64,000 bases of DNA. Origin: Agilicoccus flavus (GTDB taxonomy: Bacteria > Actinomycetota > Actinomycetes > Actinomycetales > Dermatophilaceae). Positions 1 to 8,311 of the stretch are shown here, one piece after another. Under the pieces are notes generated by a model. The model searched no databases and was not told the DNA's origin. It was given only the letters and a program-made list of their open reading frames with translations. Position 1 is the stretch's first letter. Every line of letters begins with the position of its first letter. Position numbers and translations under genes: made by a program. The stretch spans positions 186,001-250,000 of the forward strand of contig NZ_JACYXE010000007.1 of the NCBI RefSeq assembly GCF_014857905.1, given 5' to 3'.

Positions 1-107
1 AGGTCGTCGCGGCCGGTGCCTCTCGGATCGTCGTCGTCCGCGCGGTCGCCCACGCCGACGACCCGGCCGCCGCCGCTGCCGCCCTCCGCGCCGCCCTGGC
101 CGGCTGA
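1..107 (+). CDS. thiE: Thiamine-phosphate synthase, C-terminal end (partial)
   Basis: Frame 3 reads 34 codons from the window edge to a TGA at 105-107. The peptide contains GASRIVVVRAVAHADDP followed by an alanine-rich helix, which matches the end of ThiE: the last beta strand that carries the phosphate-binding GA(R)xI/V motif, then the closing helix. ThiE joins HMP pyrophosphate and thiazole phosphate to make thiamine phosphate in the cytoplasm. Only the tail is visible, so the assignment rests on one short motif; another TIM-barrel enzyme cannot be excluded. The gene converges on the acyl-CoA dehydrogenase gene, with a hairpin between them. Confidence 0.6.
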   Translation, partial: VVAAGASRIVVVRAVAHADDPAAAAAALRAALAG

Positions 108-166
108 ACCCGCCGACCGGCCGGGTCGACGCGGGGCCGTGACGGTGCCGTGACGGGGCCCCGGCA

Positions 167-210
167 CGACCGCGCCCGGCCACCTCGGGCGAGGCGACCG
201 GGCGCGGTCG
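167..210. terminator. Hairpin between convergent genes
   Basis: A perfect 13-bp inverted repeat, CGACCGCGCCCGG at 167-179 and its complement at 198-210, separated by 18 nt. It lies between the thiE stop and the stop of the opposing acyl-CoA dehydrogenase gene, so it can end both transcripts. There is no T tract, as is usual in high-GC actinobacteria. Confidence 0.6.
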
Positions 211-225
211 ATGCGGCGGGGCGGC

Positions 226-2103
226 TCAGAAGGCCGCCTCGGGGATGTCCATGAGGGCGTTGTCGGTGTGCACGGCGATGGAGCGCTCGCCGGCGATCTT
301 CGGCAGCACGTTGCGCGCGAAGAAGCGGGCGGCGGCCACCTTGCCGGTGTAGAAGTTCGTGTCCGCCTCGCTCACGCCGCCCCGCTCGAGGGCGGCGAGC
401 GCGACCTCCGCCTGGCGCAGCAGCAGCCAGCCGACGACGACGTCGCCCGCGCACAGCAGGAGGCGGGAGGTGTTCTGGCCGACCTTGTAGAGGTTCCTCG
501 GGTCGTTGTCCTCGCCCGTGCGGGGGTCGGACTTCATCAGGTCGCCGACCATGTGACCGAGGATGGCCTGGGTGTCCTCGCCGGCCTTGCCGAGCAGGCG
601 CCGCTCGACGGAGAGCGCCTCGGGCCCGTTCGTCACGAACTCCTGGATCTGCCCGGCCATGTGCCCGAGGGCGCCGCCCTTGTCGCGGATGATCTTGCGG
701 AAGAAGAAGTCCTGGCCCTGGATCGCGGTCGTGCCCTCGTAGAGGGTGTCGATCTTCGCGTCGCGCACGTACTGCTCGATCGGGTAGTCGTCGAGGAAGC
801 CCGAACCTCCGAGGGTCTGCAGCGACTCGGTGCCGAGCAGGACCCAGGCGCGCTCGGAGCCCACGCCCTTGACGAGCGGGAGCAGCAGGTCGTTGACGCG
901 CGCGGCCATGCCGATCTCGGAGTCGGGCTCGACCTCGCCGCCGCCGCCGAGCTCGTGGCGGTCGACGACGTCCTGCAGCGAGGCGGTGTAGAGCACGAGG
1001 GCGCGCAGGCCCTCGGCGTACGACTTCTGCAGCATGAGGCTGCGGCGCACGTCGGGGTGGTGCGTGATGGGCACGCGCGGGGCGGACTTGTCGGCCATCT
1101 GCGTGAGGTCGGCGCCCTGGAGGCGGCTCTTCGCGTACTCGAGGGCGTTGAGGTAACCGGTCGAGAGCGTGGCGATCGCCTTGGTGCCGACCATCATCCG
1201 GGCGTACTCGATGATGACGAACATCTGCGCGATGCCGTCGGTGGAGTCGCCCACGAGGGTGCCGACGGCGGGCTCGAACTCGCCGAAACGCAGCTCGCAC
1301 GTCGTGCTGACCTTGAGGCCCATCTTGTGCTCGACGTTGGTCACGTACGCGCCGTTGCGCTCGCCGAGCTCGCCGGTCTCGAGGTCGACGTGGTACTTCG
1401 GCACGGCGAAGAGGGAAAGGCCCTTCGTGCCGGGGCCGGCCCCCTCGGGGCGGGCGAGGACGAGGTGGACGATGTTGTCCGACAGGTCGTGCTCGGCCGA
1501 GGTGATGAAGCGCTTGACGCCCGTGATGTTCCACGTGCCGTCGTCGTTCTTCGTCGCCCGCGTGCGGCCGGCGCCGACGTCGGAGCCGGCCTCGGGCTCG
1601 GTGAGCACCATCGTCGAGCCCCACTGCTTCTCGACCATGTGGGCGGCGAGCTTCTTCTGGTCCTCGGTGCCGAGGTCGTAGAGCACCTTCGCGAAGCCGA
1701 AGCCGGCCGAGTACATGTGCACGGCCGGGTTGGCGCCGAGCACCAGCTCGGAGACCGCCCAGCGCAGCGACGGCGGGACGACCGTGCCGCCGAGCTCGGC
1801 CGGCGCGGTGAGCATGCCCCAACCGCCGTCGACGTAGCTCTTGTACGAGCGCTTGAACGCCTCGGGCAGCGTCACCGAGTGGGTCTGCGGGTCGAAGATC
1901 GGGGGGTTGCGGTCGGAGTCGATGAGGCTGTCCGCGAGCTCGTTCTCGGCGAGGCGGGCCACCTCCGCGAGGATCTCGCGTGCGACGTCCGCGTCGACCT
2001 CCTCGTACGGGCCGGAGCCCAGGATCTCGTCGCGCTGCAGGACCTCGAACAACATGAACTCGAGATCGCGGACGTTGCTCTTGTAGTGGCCCACGCTGGA
2101 CAC
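226..2103 (-). CDS. Acyl-CoA dehydrogenase (FadE family)
   Basis: A 625-residue flavoprotein of the long actinobacterial acyl-CoA dehydrogenase type (FadE5-like, about 600 residues). It performs the first, FAD-dependent alpha,beta-dehydrogenation of beta-oxidation in the cytoplasm. Visible features are the substrate/flavin motif [13 protein letters not shown] (about residues 165-177), the C-terminal helical motif [21 protein letters not shown], and the catalytic-base region [14 protein letters not shown] with the glutamate of the YEGT motif. The track start is a GTG at 2101-2103. A second in-frame GTG at 2092-2094 begins VGHYKSN, the usual N-terminus of the family, and has a GGGGG stretch upstream, so the protein may be three residues shorter. 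A small inverted repeat lies about 40 bp upstream. The gene is monocistronic and divergent from the CYTH-CHAD gene. Confidence 0.93.
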   Translation of the reverse strand: MSSVGHYKSNVRDLEFMLFEVLQRDEILGSGPYEEVDADVAREILAEVARLAENELADSLIDSDRNPPIFDPQTHSVTLPEAFKRSYKSYVDGGWGMLTAPAELGGTVVPPSLRWAVSELVLGANPAVHMYSAGFGFAKVLYDLGTEDQKKLAAHMVEKQWGSTMVLTEPEAGSDVGAGRTRATKNDDGTWNITGVKRFITSAEHDLSDNIVHLVLARPEGAGPGTKGLSLFAVPKYHVDLETGELGERNGAYVTNVEHKMGLKVSTTCELRFGEFEPAVGTLVGDSTDGIAQMFVIIEYARMMVGTKAIATLSTGYLNALEYAKSRLQGADLTQMADKSAPRVPITHHPDVRRSLMLQKSYAEGLRALVLYTASLQDVVDRHELGGGGEVEPDSEIGMAARVNDLLLPLVKGVGSERAWVLLGTESLQTLGGSGFLDDYPIEQYVRDAKIDTLYEGTTAIQGQDFFFRKIIRDKGGALGHMAGQIQEFVTNGPEALSVERRLLGKAGEDTQAILGHMVGDLMKSDPRTGEDNDPRNLYKVGQNTSRLLLCAGDVVVGWLLLRQAEVALAALERGGVSEADTNFYTGKVAAARFFARNVLPKIAGERSIAVHTDNALMDIPEAAF

Positions 2104-2140
2104 CCCCGGTGGTCGGCGTTCGTGGGGCCTGCGCGACCCC

Positions 2141-2152
2141 TACTTGTCAGTA
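2141..2152. promoter_or_regulatory. Possible operator upstream of acyl-CoA dehydrogenase
   Basis: TACTTGTCAGTA has 4-bp inverted arms TACT/AGTA around TGTC, in a locally AT-richer stretch about 40 bp before the acyl-CoA dehydrogenase start. TetR-type regulators of fatty-acid genes use short palindromes of this kind, but the arms are short and no regulator gene is adjacent. Confidence 0.25.
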
Positions 2153-2278
2153 ACTTGAGTGTGACTGCGTGCAGCTGCAAGCGCAAGCCGGTGGGGTCGC
2201 AGCCGGCGCGCCGGTAGGATGGGAGGCTTCCGACACGCGGCCGTGTCGGTGTCACAGGTCGACCGACGAGGGGTCCTC

Positions 2279-3784
2279 ATGAGCGAATCCGTGGAGACAG
2301 AGCGCACCTTCGAGGTCCCCAGGCGCTGGTCGATGCCGCGGCTCGCGGGGGTCGGGCGTGTGACCGAGGTCTCGCCGGCCAGGCGCATGACGCAGACCGC
2401 GACCTACCTCGACACCCTCGGCCTCGACCTCCTCGAGGCGAAGCACACGCTCCGCCGCCGCACGGGTGGGACGGACGCCGGCTGGCACCTGAAGAAGCCG
2501 CGGGGCGGGGACTCCCGCCTCGAGGTCGCGGCCCCGCTCGGCCGGGGCGCCGTGCGGATCCCGGCGGAACTCGTCGAGCAGGTCGCGGACCTCGCGGCCA
2601 CGCGCCCGCTCGTGCCCGTGTGCCGGCTGCGCACGCGCCGGGTCCGGCGCCGGTTGCTCGACGAGTCCGGCGCCACGATCGCGCTCGTCGAAGACGACAC
2701 CGTCGAGGCCACCGTGCTCGTCGACGGCGAGCGGGTGCACCGGTGGCGCGAGGTCGAGGTGGAGCTGGTGGACGGCGGCGACGACGACCTCGAGGCCGTG
2801 ACGAGGGCGCTGCTCGACTCCGGCCTGTCGGTGTCCGACGCCCCGAGCAAGCTCGCCCGGGCCCTGTCCGAGGTCCGGGGCCGACGGGTGCCCTCGAAGA
2901 AGGGCGACCCGGCGGGTGAGGTGGTGCTCGTGTACGTCGGCAAGCAGGTCGCGGTCCTCCAGCAGCTCGACCGGGCCGTGCGGGCGGACGCCGCGGACGC
3001 GGTCCACAAGTCCCGCGTGGCCACCCGCCGTCTGCGCAGCGCGCTCAAGGCGTTCGCGCCGCTGTTCGACACGTCCGTCACGGAGCCGCTGCGCGCCGAG
3101 ATCGCCTGGCTCACGGGAGCGCTCGGCGGGCCACGCGACGCCGAGGTCATGCGCGAGCGCCTCGTCGGGTTGCTCGAGTCGACCGACCCCGCCCTCGTGC
3201 GGGGCCCCGCCGCCTCCCGGCTGCGGGGGTTCCTCGACACCCGTCACCAGCGGGCGCACGCCGATCTGGTCAAGGCCCTCGACTCGCCGCGGTACGAGCG
3301 GCTCATGGCCGCCCTCACCGAGCTCGTCGTCGATCCGCCGTTGACGGACGCGGGTCGCGAGGCCGCGAAGACGGCGCTGCCTCCGCTGATCCACCAGGCA
3401 TCGACCAAGGTCGAGAAGGCGGCACGGGTCGCCCGGTCGAGCGAGGACGCCGCCGCGCGCGAGGAGGCGATCCACGACGTCCGCAAGCGCGCCAAGGCCG
3501 CGCGGTACACGGCCGAGGCCGGCGGCGGGGCCGTCAAGGGCGACCCCGGGGCGGTCGCCAAGGCGTGGACCGGACTGCAGGAGGCGCTCGGCGAGCACCA
3601 GGACAGCGTCGTCGCCCGCGGCGTCCTCGAGGAGGTCTGCGCGCAGGCGCGGAAGGCCGGCGAGGACACGTTCACCTACGGCGTCCTCATCGGCCGCGAG
3701 GCGCAACGGGCCGCCGACATCGAGGGCGAGTACGAGACGCTCCTGTCCGACGCCCGCGACGCCGCGCGGTCGCTGACGAGCTGA
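2279..3784 (+). CDS. CYTH and CHAD domain-containing protein
   Basis: A 501-residue protein with an N-terminal CYTH (triphosphate tunnel metalloenzyme) domain of about 200 residues and a C-terminal CHAD helical domain (about 230-490). CYTH domains bind triphosphates or polyphosphate with metal; CHAD domains bind polyphosphate through conserved histidines and basic residues, seen here in AVHKSRVATRRLRSALK and AIHDVRKRAKAARY. I chose the ATG at 2279 because it is preceded by GAGGGG at a sensible distance and starts MSESVETERTFEV, aligning with the CYTH start. The signature ExExK reads ETERT, so the final lysine is replaced. A possible -10 (TAGGAT, 2215-2220) lies upstream. A role in polyphosphate or inorganic triphosphate metabolism is inferred from the family. 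Confidence 0.9.
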   Translation: MSESVETERTFEVPRRWSMPRLAGVGRVTEVSPARRMTQTATYLDTLGLDLLEAKHTLRRRTGGTDAGWHLKKPRGGDSRLEVAAPLGRGAVRIPAELVEQVADLAATRPLVPVCRLRTRRVRRRLLDESGATIALVEDDTVEATVLVDGERVHRWREVEVELVDGGDDDLEAVTRALLDSGLSVSDAPSKLARALSEVRGRRVPSKKGDPAGEVVLVYVGKQVAVLQQLDRAVRADAADAVHKSRVATRRLRSALKAFAPLFDTSVTEPLRAEIAWLTGALGGPRDAEVMRERLVGLLESTDPALVRGPAASRLRGFLDTRHQRAHADLVKALDSPRYERLMAALTELVVDPPLTDAGREAAKTALPPLIHQASTKVEKAARVARSSEDAAAREEAIHDVRKRAKAARYTAEAGGGAVKGDPGAVAKAWTGLQEALGEHQDSVVARGVLEEVCAQARKAGEDTFTYGVLIGREAQRAADIEGEYETLLSDARDAARSLTS

Positions 3785-3991
3785 TCGCGCCGGCGCGGAT
3801 CCGCGGCGGGTGAGACGTCTGCGCCCGTCGGCGGGCACGGGTGAACCGGACCGCAGGGCGGTCCCCGGCAGGAGGTGATCGGCCGCGTCCGTGTCGGGTA
3901 GACTCTGGCGAGTTGCCGCCCACGGCCACCGCGGACACGCGGATCAAACTTCGATCGCATGATCGAATCAAAGATCGTGAGCAGCAGTTAC

Positions 3992-4065
3992 GCGAGTGTA
4001 GTTCAATGGTAGAACATCAGCTTCCCAAGCTGAATACGCGGGTTCGATTCCCGTCACTCGCTCCA
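3992..4065 (+). tRNA. tRNA-Gly (anticodon CCC)
   Basis: A cloverleaf with acceptor arms GCGAGTG (3992-3998) and CACTCGC (4055-4061), anticodon stem TCAGC/GCTGA, loop TTCCCAA giving anticodon CCC, T-loop TTCGATT, discriminator T and an encoded CCA at 4063-4065. It reads GGG glycine codons. A -10-like TAGACT lies at 3899-3904, implying a 5' leader that RNase P would remove. A strong hairpin follows at 4095-4137. Confidence 0.97.
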
Positions 4066-4094
4066 CGTGGTACCCGCTCGTCGTGGTGCCGGAC

Positions 4095-4137
4095 GCGACA
4101 GGCCCCGCCCGAGGACTCTTCGGGCGGGGCCTGTCGC
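4095..4137. terminator. Bidirectional terminator hairpin
   Basis: A perfect 18-bp stem (4095-4112 with 4120-4137, starting GCGACAGGCC) and a 7-nt loop. It sits between tRNA-Gly on the plus strand and the dacB stop on the minus strand and can end both. Confidence 0.85.
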
Positions 4138-4161
4138 ATGTGCGCTCGAGGGCCCGGCCGC

Positions 4162-5517
4162 CTACCGGCGGCAGCCCACGGTCACCGCGGCGAGGGCGTC
4201 GACGGCGTTGCGGGCCGCGACGGTCTCGCGCCGGCCGTTCTCGAGGAACGCGAAGATCCGGTCCCGTCCGTCGACCCCGCGCGCGACGCCGGCGAGCGCG
4301 ACGACGTCGTTGAGCGTGCCCGTCTTGGCGATGACCCGGCCCGCGGCGCAGCGGGTCGCGGCGATCCGGTAGCGGGTGCGCAGGGTCCCGGTCTGGCCGG
4401 CGCGGGGCATGGCGCCCGGCGCGAAGACGACCGCGCGGTCGCTCGGATCGGCGTGGAGCTTGCCGATCACCGACGTCAGCGTGCGCACGGGCATCCGGTT
4501 CGAGCGCGATAACCCCGAGCCGTCGTAGACGCGATAGCCCCCCGTCGGGACGCCGGCCTTCGCGAGCACCGAGCGCTGATGGGCGAGGGCCGCCGACCAC
4601 GTCGGGAAGCGCCCGTCCTGCAGGGCCGCGTAGCGCAGCAGGTACTCGGCCTGGTCGTTGTCGCTGACCCGCAGCATCGTCCCGACGATGCTGCCGATCC
4701 GCGGCGAGCGGGTCACGCCCACCTCGGTGCGGCCGGCGGGTGCGGCGCCGCGGGCGAGGGTCCGCACCGCGATGCCGTTGGCCTTGAGGTGGGCCCGGAA
4801 CGCCGAGCCCGCCGCCATCGTGCCGTCGGCGCCGCGGTAGCCGGCCAGGGTGAGGCCGCGGACCCACTGCACCTCGCGGCCGCTGATGTAGCTGCGCTTC
4901 CACCCGGTCGCGAGGCTCGGGCGGGGGAAGGCCGTGTCGTCGACGTAGAGGGCGACGTTCGTCCGCCCCTGCCCCTTGAGCCGCGCGGCGACCGAGCGGG
5001 CGAGGACGCCGAGGCGGGACGAGGTGAGGGTGGGGTCGCCGCCCCCGCGCAGGTAGAGGTTCCCCGGGTTGGCGCGACTGCTCAGGGCGCGGGTCTCGAT
5101 GCGGTCGGATCCGGGCACGGTCTGCAGCACGGTGAACGCGGTGAGGACCTTCTGCGTCGAGGCGGGCATCCGGGTCCGCGCGGCGCGGTGCGACCACAGG
5201 ACGCTCCCGCTCGCGCGGTCGACGACCATGCCGCTGAGGTAGGGACCGAGGTAGGCGCTGCGCGCGGCGGACGACAGGGACGTGGAGATCGTCACCGGCG
5301 AGAGCGTCGTCACGGCCGCCGCGAGGCGGAGACCGGCGAACGAGCCGGCCGAGCCGGGTACGACGGGTGCGGCGGGTGCAGCCGCGGGTCGGGACACGAC
5401 GGAGACCGCGGGTGTCGGCGCGGTGGCCGCGGCGGCGGGTGCGCCGCCGGTGACGGTGGACATGGAAGCGACGGCGACCACCGTGAGACCGGCGGCAGCG
5501 AGTGAGCGGGACGACAT
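4162..5517 (-). CDS. dacB: D-alanyl-D-alanine carboxypeptidase/endopeptidase (PBP4, S13 family)
   Basis: A 451-residue exported low-molecular-weight penicillin-binding protein that trims or cleaves peptidoglycan peptide stems. All three serine-enzyme motifs of family S13 are present: SxxK in MPASTQKVLTAF, SxN in VSDNDQAEYLL and KTG in IAKTGTLNDV. The long domain inserted between SxxK and SxN, typical of PBP4, is present. I chose the ATG at 5515-5517: it begins MSSRSLAAAGLTVVAVASM, a signal peptide, with AAGGG upstream; the longer reading adds 36 residues with no family similarity. The gene is monocistronic, ends at a strong hairpin and is divergent from dcd. Confidence 0.92.
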   Translation of the reverse strand: MSSRSLAAAGLTVVAVASMSTVTGGAPAAAATAPTPAVSVVSRPAAAPAAPVVPGSAGSFAGLRLAAAVTTLSPVTISTSLSSAARSAYLGPYLSGMVVDRASGSVLWSHRAARTRMPASTQKVLTAFTVLQTVPGSDRIETRALSSRANPGNLYLRGGGDPTLTSSRLGVLARSVAARLKGQGRTNVALYVDDTAFPRPSLATGWKRSYISGREVQWVRGLTLAGYRGADGTMAAGSAFRAHLKANGIAVRTLARGAAPAGRTEVGVTRSPRIGSIVGTMLRVSDNDQAEYLLRYAALQDGRFPTWSAALAHQRSVLAKAGVPTGGYRVYDGSGLSRSNRMPVRTLTSVIGKLHADPSDRAVVFAPGAMPRAGQTGTLRTRYRIAATRCAAGRVIAKTGTLNDVVALAGVARGVDGRDRIFAFLENGRRETVAARNAVDALAAVTVGCRR

Positions 5518-5798
5518 GTGGGCGAGACCCTTTCGGACGGACGGCACGGGTGTGCACCCCCCCGAGGCGATCCGCGCGGAATCGAGCCCAAGGCGACCGG
5601 CGCCCCCTCCGACGCCGGCCGCCATGAGCGGGCACGACCGAGCAGCTGCGCTCGCGACCTCCCTGTCGGCCGGGAGCAGCCCGGCCTGAGGTGGATCTCC
5701 GTCATATTCCGACGAATTCGCGAACCGGTCGCGTCAGGGCGCGCGGGCACGCGGCGCCCGAGGGGCGGAAGCGGGCGCGGGAGCGGGCGCGGTTCGCA

Positions 5799-5804
5799 TA
5801 GCCT
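5799..5804 (+). promoter_or_regulatory. -10 element of dcd (probably leaderless)
   Basis: TAGCCT ends six bases before the GTG start of dcd at 5811, so transcription would begin at or next to the start codon. No good -35 is visible. Confidence 0.5.
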
Positions 5805-5810
5805 GTGGCG

Positions 5811-6386
5811 GTGCTTCTCTCCGACCGCGATATCCGTGCCGAGCTGTCGCAAGGGCGCGTGCGGCTGGACCCCTCGGATCCGTCGATGATCCAGCCGTCG
5901 AGCATCGACGTGCGCCTGGACCGGTACTTCCGCCTGTTCGACAACCACAAGTACGCGGTCATCGACCCGTCGGAGGAACAACCGGACCTGACCCGTCTCG
6001 TCGAGGTCGAGACCGACGACTCGTTCATCCTGCATCCGGGCGAGTTCGTGCTCGGGTCGACCTTCGAGAACGTCACGCTGCCCGACGACGTCGCCGCCCG
6101 GGTCGAGGGCAAGTCGTCCCTCGGTCGCCTCGGCCTGCTCACGCACGCGACCGCGGGGTTCGTCGACCCGGGGTTCGACGGGCACGTGACGTTGGAGCTG
6201 AGCAACGTGGCGACCCTGCCGATCCGCCTGTGGCCGGGCATGAAGATCGGCCAGCTCTGCTTCTTCCGGCTCACCTCTGCCGCCGAGCACCCGTACGGCA
6301 GCGCCGAGCGCGGCTCGCACTACCAGGGTCAGCGCGGCCCGACCGCCTCCCGCTCGCACCAGAACTTCCACCGCACGCGCGTCTGA
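5811..6386 (+). CDS. dcd: dCTP deaminase
   Basis: A 191-residue enzyme that deaminates dCTP to dUTP for thymidylate synthesis; some actinobacterial forms also hydrolyse dUTP to dUMP. It aligns along its length with the mycobacterial protein as I recall it: [24 protein letters not shown], the nucleotide-binding [19 protein letters not shown] (with catalytic glutamate and lysine/serine/arginine residues), and [15 protein letters not shown] at the C-terminus. I prefer the GTG at 5811 (giving [12 protein letters not shown], the family N-terminus) over the GTG at 5805. A TAGCCT -10 immediately upstream suggests a leaderless transcript. Whether it is bifunctional cannot be told from sequence. Confidence 0.95.
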   Translation: MLLSDRDIRAELSQGRVRLDPSDPSMIQPSSIDVRLDRYFRLFDNHKYAVIDPSEEQPDLTRLVEVETDDSFILHPGEFVLGSTFENVTLPDDVAARVEGKSSLGRLGLLTHATAGFVDPGFDGHVTLELSNVATLPIRLWPGMKIGQLCFFRLTSAAEHPYGSAERGSHYQGQRGPTASRSHQNFHRTRV

Positions 6387-6565
6387 TCCCCCGGGGACGC
6401 GCCGGATCTCGCCGCGGCACACGGGATCCGTCGCGTCCCACGGCGCCGCCCGACCCGGCCGGCGGAATGCAGTGGCGACCCTGTCGGTGGCCTGGTCCAC
6501 AATCGAAGACGGCCCTACCTCGCGGCGGGACCGTCACCGTCCCCCGGAGGCCCCCTGGAGGTCCC

Positions 6566-8311
6566 GTGCTCCTTCGGCTCCTGCGCACCTACCTGCGGCC
6601 GTACGCCGGCATGCTCGCCGTCGTCCTCGTCCTGCAGCTCGTCTCGACCGTCGCGTCGCTCTTCCTGCCCACCCTGTCGGCCGACATCATCGACGACGGC
6701 GTCGCCCAGGGCGACCAGGGCGAGATCTGGCGGCTGTCCGTCGTCATGCTCGTCGCCAGCCTCGTGCAGGTCGTCGCGTCCATCGGGGCGGTGTGGGCCG
6801 GGGCGCGGGTCGCGATGGGGATGGGCCGCGACGTCCGGGCCGCCCTGTTCTCGCGGGTGCTCGGCTTCTCCTCGCGGGAGGTCGCCACGTTCGGGGCGCC
6901 CTCGCTCATCACCCGGAACACCAACGACGTGCAGCAGGTGCAGCAGCTCGTCGTCATGAGCTGTCTCATCCTCGCGTCGTCGCCGATCATGATGATCGGC
7001 GGGATCGTCATGGCGCTGCGCCAGGACGTCGGGCTGTCGTGGCTCGTCGCGGTGGCCGTGCCCGTCCTCGCGACCGCGATCCTGCTCATCATCGTGCGGA
7101 TGGTGCCGCTGTTCCGGCAGATGCAGGTGCGCATCGACGCCGTCAACCGCGTCATGCGCGAACAGATCACCGGGATCCGCGTCGTCCGCGCGTTCGTGCG
7201 CGAGGAGTGGGAGCGGGAGCGTTTCGCCCGCGCCAACGACGACCTCACCGAGACCGGGCTCGGGGTCGGCCGGCTCATGGTCGCGATGTTCCCCATCGTC
7301 ATGCTCGTCATGAACGTCTCCACGGTGGCCGTCATCTGGTTCGGCGGCATCCGCGTCGCGAACGGCGACATCGCCATCGGCACCCTCTTCGCCTACACGA
7401 GCTACCTCATCCAGATCCTCATGAGCGTGATGATGGCGACGATGGTCGCCACGATGGTGCCGCGGGCCGCCGTCTCCGCGGAGCGCATCGGCGAGGTGCT
7501 CGGCACCGACTCGACGGTCGTCGCACCGAGCGACCCCGTGGCCATCGACGCGACCGCCGGCCGGATCCACGGGGTGCTCGACCTCGACGGGGTCGGGTTC
7601 ACCTACCCGGGGGCCGAGGCCCCCGTGCTGTGCGACGTGACGTTCACCGCCCGCCCGGGCACGGTCACGGCGGTCATCGGCGGCACCGGGTCCGGCAAGA
7701 CGACGCTGGTCAACCTCTTGCCCCGGCTCGTCGACGCCACGGAGGGCACCGTCGCCATCGACGGCATCGACATCCGGCGCGTCGACCCCGACACGCTCTG
7801 GCAGCGGGTGGGGCTCGTGCCGCAGCGCCCTTACCTGTTCAGCGGCACCGTCGCCTCCAACCTGCGCTACGGCAACCCCGACGCGAGCGACGACGAGCTG
7901 TGGGAGGCCCTCGAGGTGGCCCAGGCCCGCGGGTTCGTGGAGCAGCTCGAGGGCGGCCTGGACGCCCCCGTCGCCCAGGGCGGCACCAACGTCTCGGGCG
8001 GCCAGCGCCAGCGCCTGTGCATCGCGCGGGCCCTCGTGTCGCGCCCGCAGGTGTACGTCTTCGACGACTCGTTCTCGGCGCTCGACCTCGCGACCGACGC
8101 GCGCCTGCGCGCCGCGCTGCGACCCCGCACCCTCGACGCGACGGTCGTCATCGTCGCCCAGCGCGTGTCGACGATCGTCGACGCCGACCAGATCGTCGTC
8201 CTCGACGCCGGCCGCGTCGTCGGGCTCGGGACGCACGACGAGCTCGTCGACTCGTGCCCCACGTACCAGGAGATCGTCACGTCCCAGCTCTCGGCGGAGG
8301 TGGTGGCATGA
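6566..8311 (+). CDS. ABC exporter half-transporter, subunit 1 (degenerate NBD)
   Basis: A 581-residue half-transporter: an N-terminal six-helix exporter domain (residues 1-310) and a C-terminal nucleotide-binding domain. The NBD has Walker A GGTGSGKTT and signature VSGGQRQR, but Walker B reads VYVFDDSFSALD, with aspartate where the catalytic glutamate belongs, and the H-loop reads VIVAQRVST, with glutamine for histidine. Its own ATP site is therefore probably catalytically weak. GTG at 6566 follows GGAGG; the longer frame upstream is not coding. The stop overlaps the next start (ATGA), so this is a translationally coupled pair like TmrAB, BmrCD or Rv1272c-Rv1273c. The substrate (drug, lipid or peptide) cannot be predicted. 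Confidence 0.93.
   Translation: MLLRLLRTYLRPYAGMLAVVLVLQLVSTVASLFLPTLSADIIDDGVAQGDQGEIWRLSVVMLVASLVQVVASIGAVWAGARVAMGMGRDVRAALFSRVLGFSSREVATFGAPSLITRNTNDVQQVQQLVVMSCLILASSPIMMIGGIVMALRQDVGLSWLVAVAVPVLATAILLIIVRMVPLFRQMQVRIDAVNRVMREQITGIRVVRAFVREEWERERFARANDDLTETGLGVGRLMVAMFPIVMLVMNVSTVAVIWFGGIRVANGDIAIGTLFAYTSYLIQILMSVMMATMVATMVPRAAVSAERIGEVLGTDSTVVAPSDPVAIDATAGRIHGVLDLDGVGFTYPGAEAPVLCDVTFTARPGTVTAVIGGTGSGKTTLVNLLPRLVDATEGTVAIDGIDIRRVDPDTLWQRVGLVPQRPYLFSGTVASNLRYGNPDASDDELWEALEVAQARGFVEQLEGGLDAPVAQGGTNVSGGQRQRLCIARALVSRPQVYVFDDSFSALDLATDARLRAALRPRTLDATVVIVAQRVSTIVDADQIVVLDAGRVVGLGTHDELVDSCPTYQEIVTSQLSAEVVA

Noticed and set aside
211-2217. 668-residue plus-strand frame over the acyl-CoA dehydrogenase gene
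   Set aside because: Antisense shadow in high-GC DNA; the opposite strand encodes a full conserved enzyme.
6472-8310. Frame-shifted plus-strand frame upstream of the second ABC subunit
   Set aside because: Arg/Pro/His-rich alternative frame of the first ABC gene; it only becomes meaningful at the ATG at 8308.
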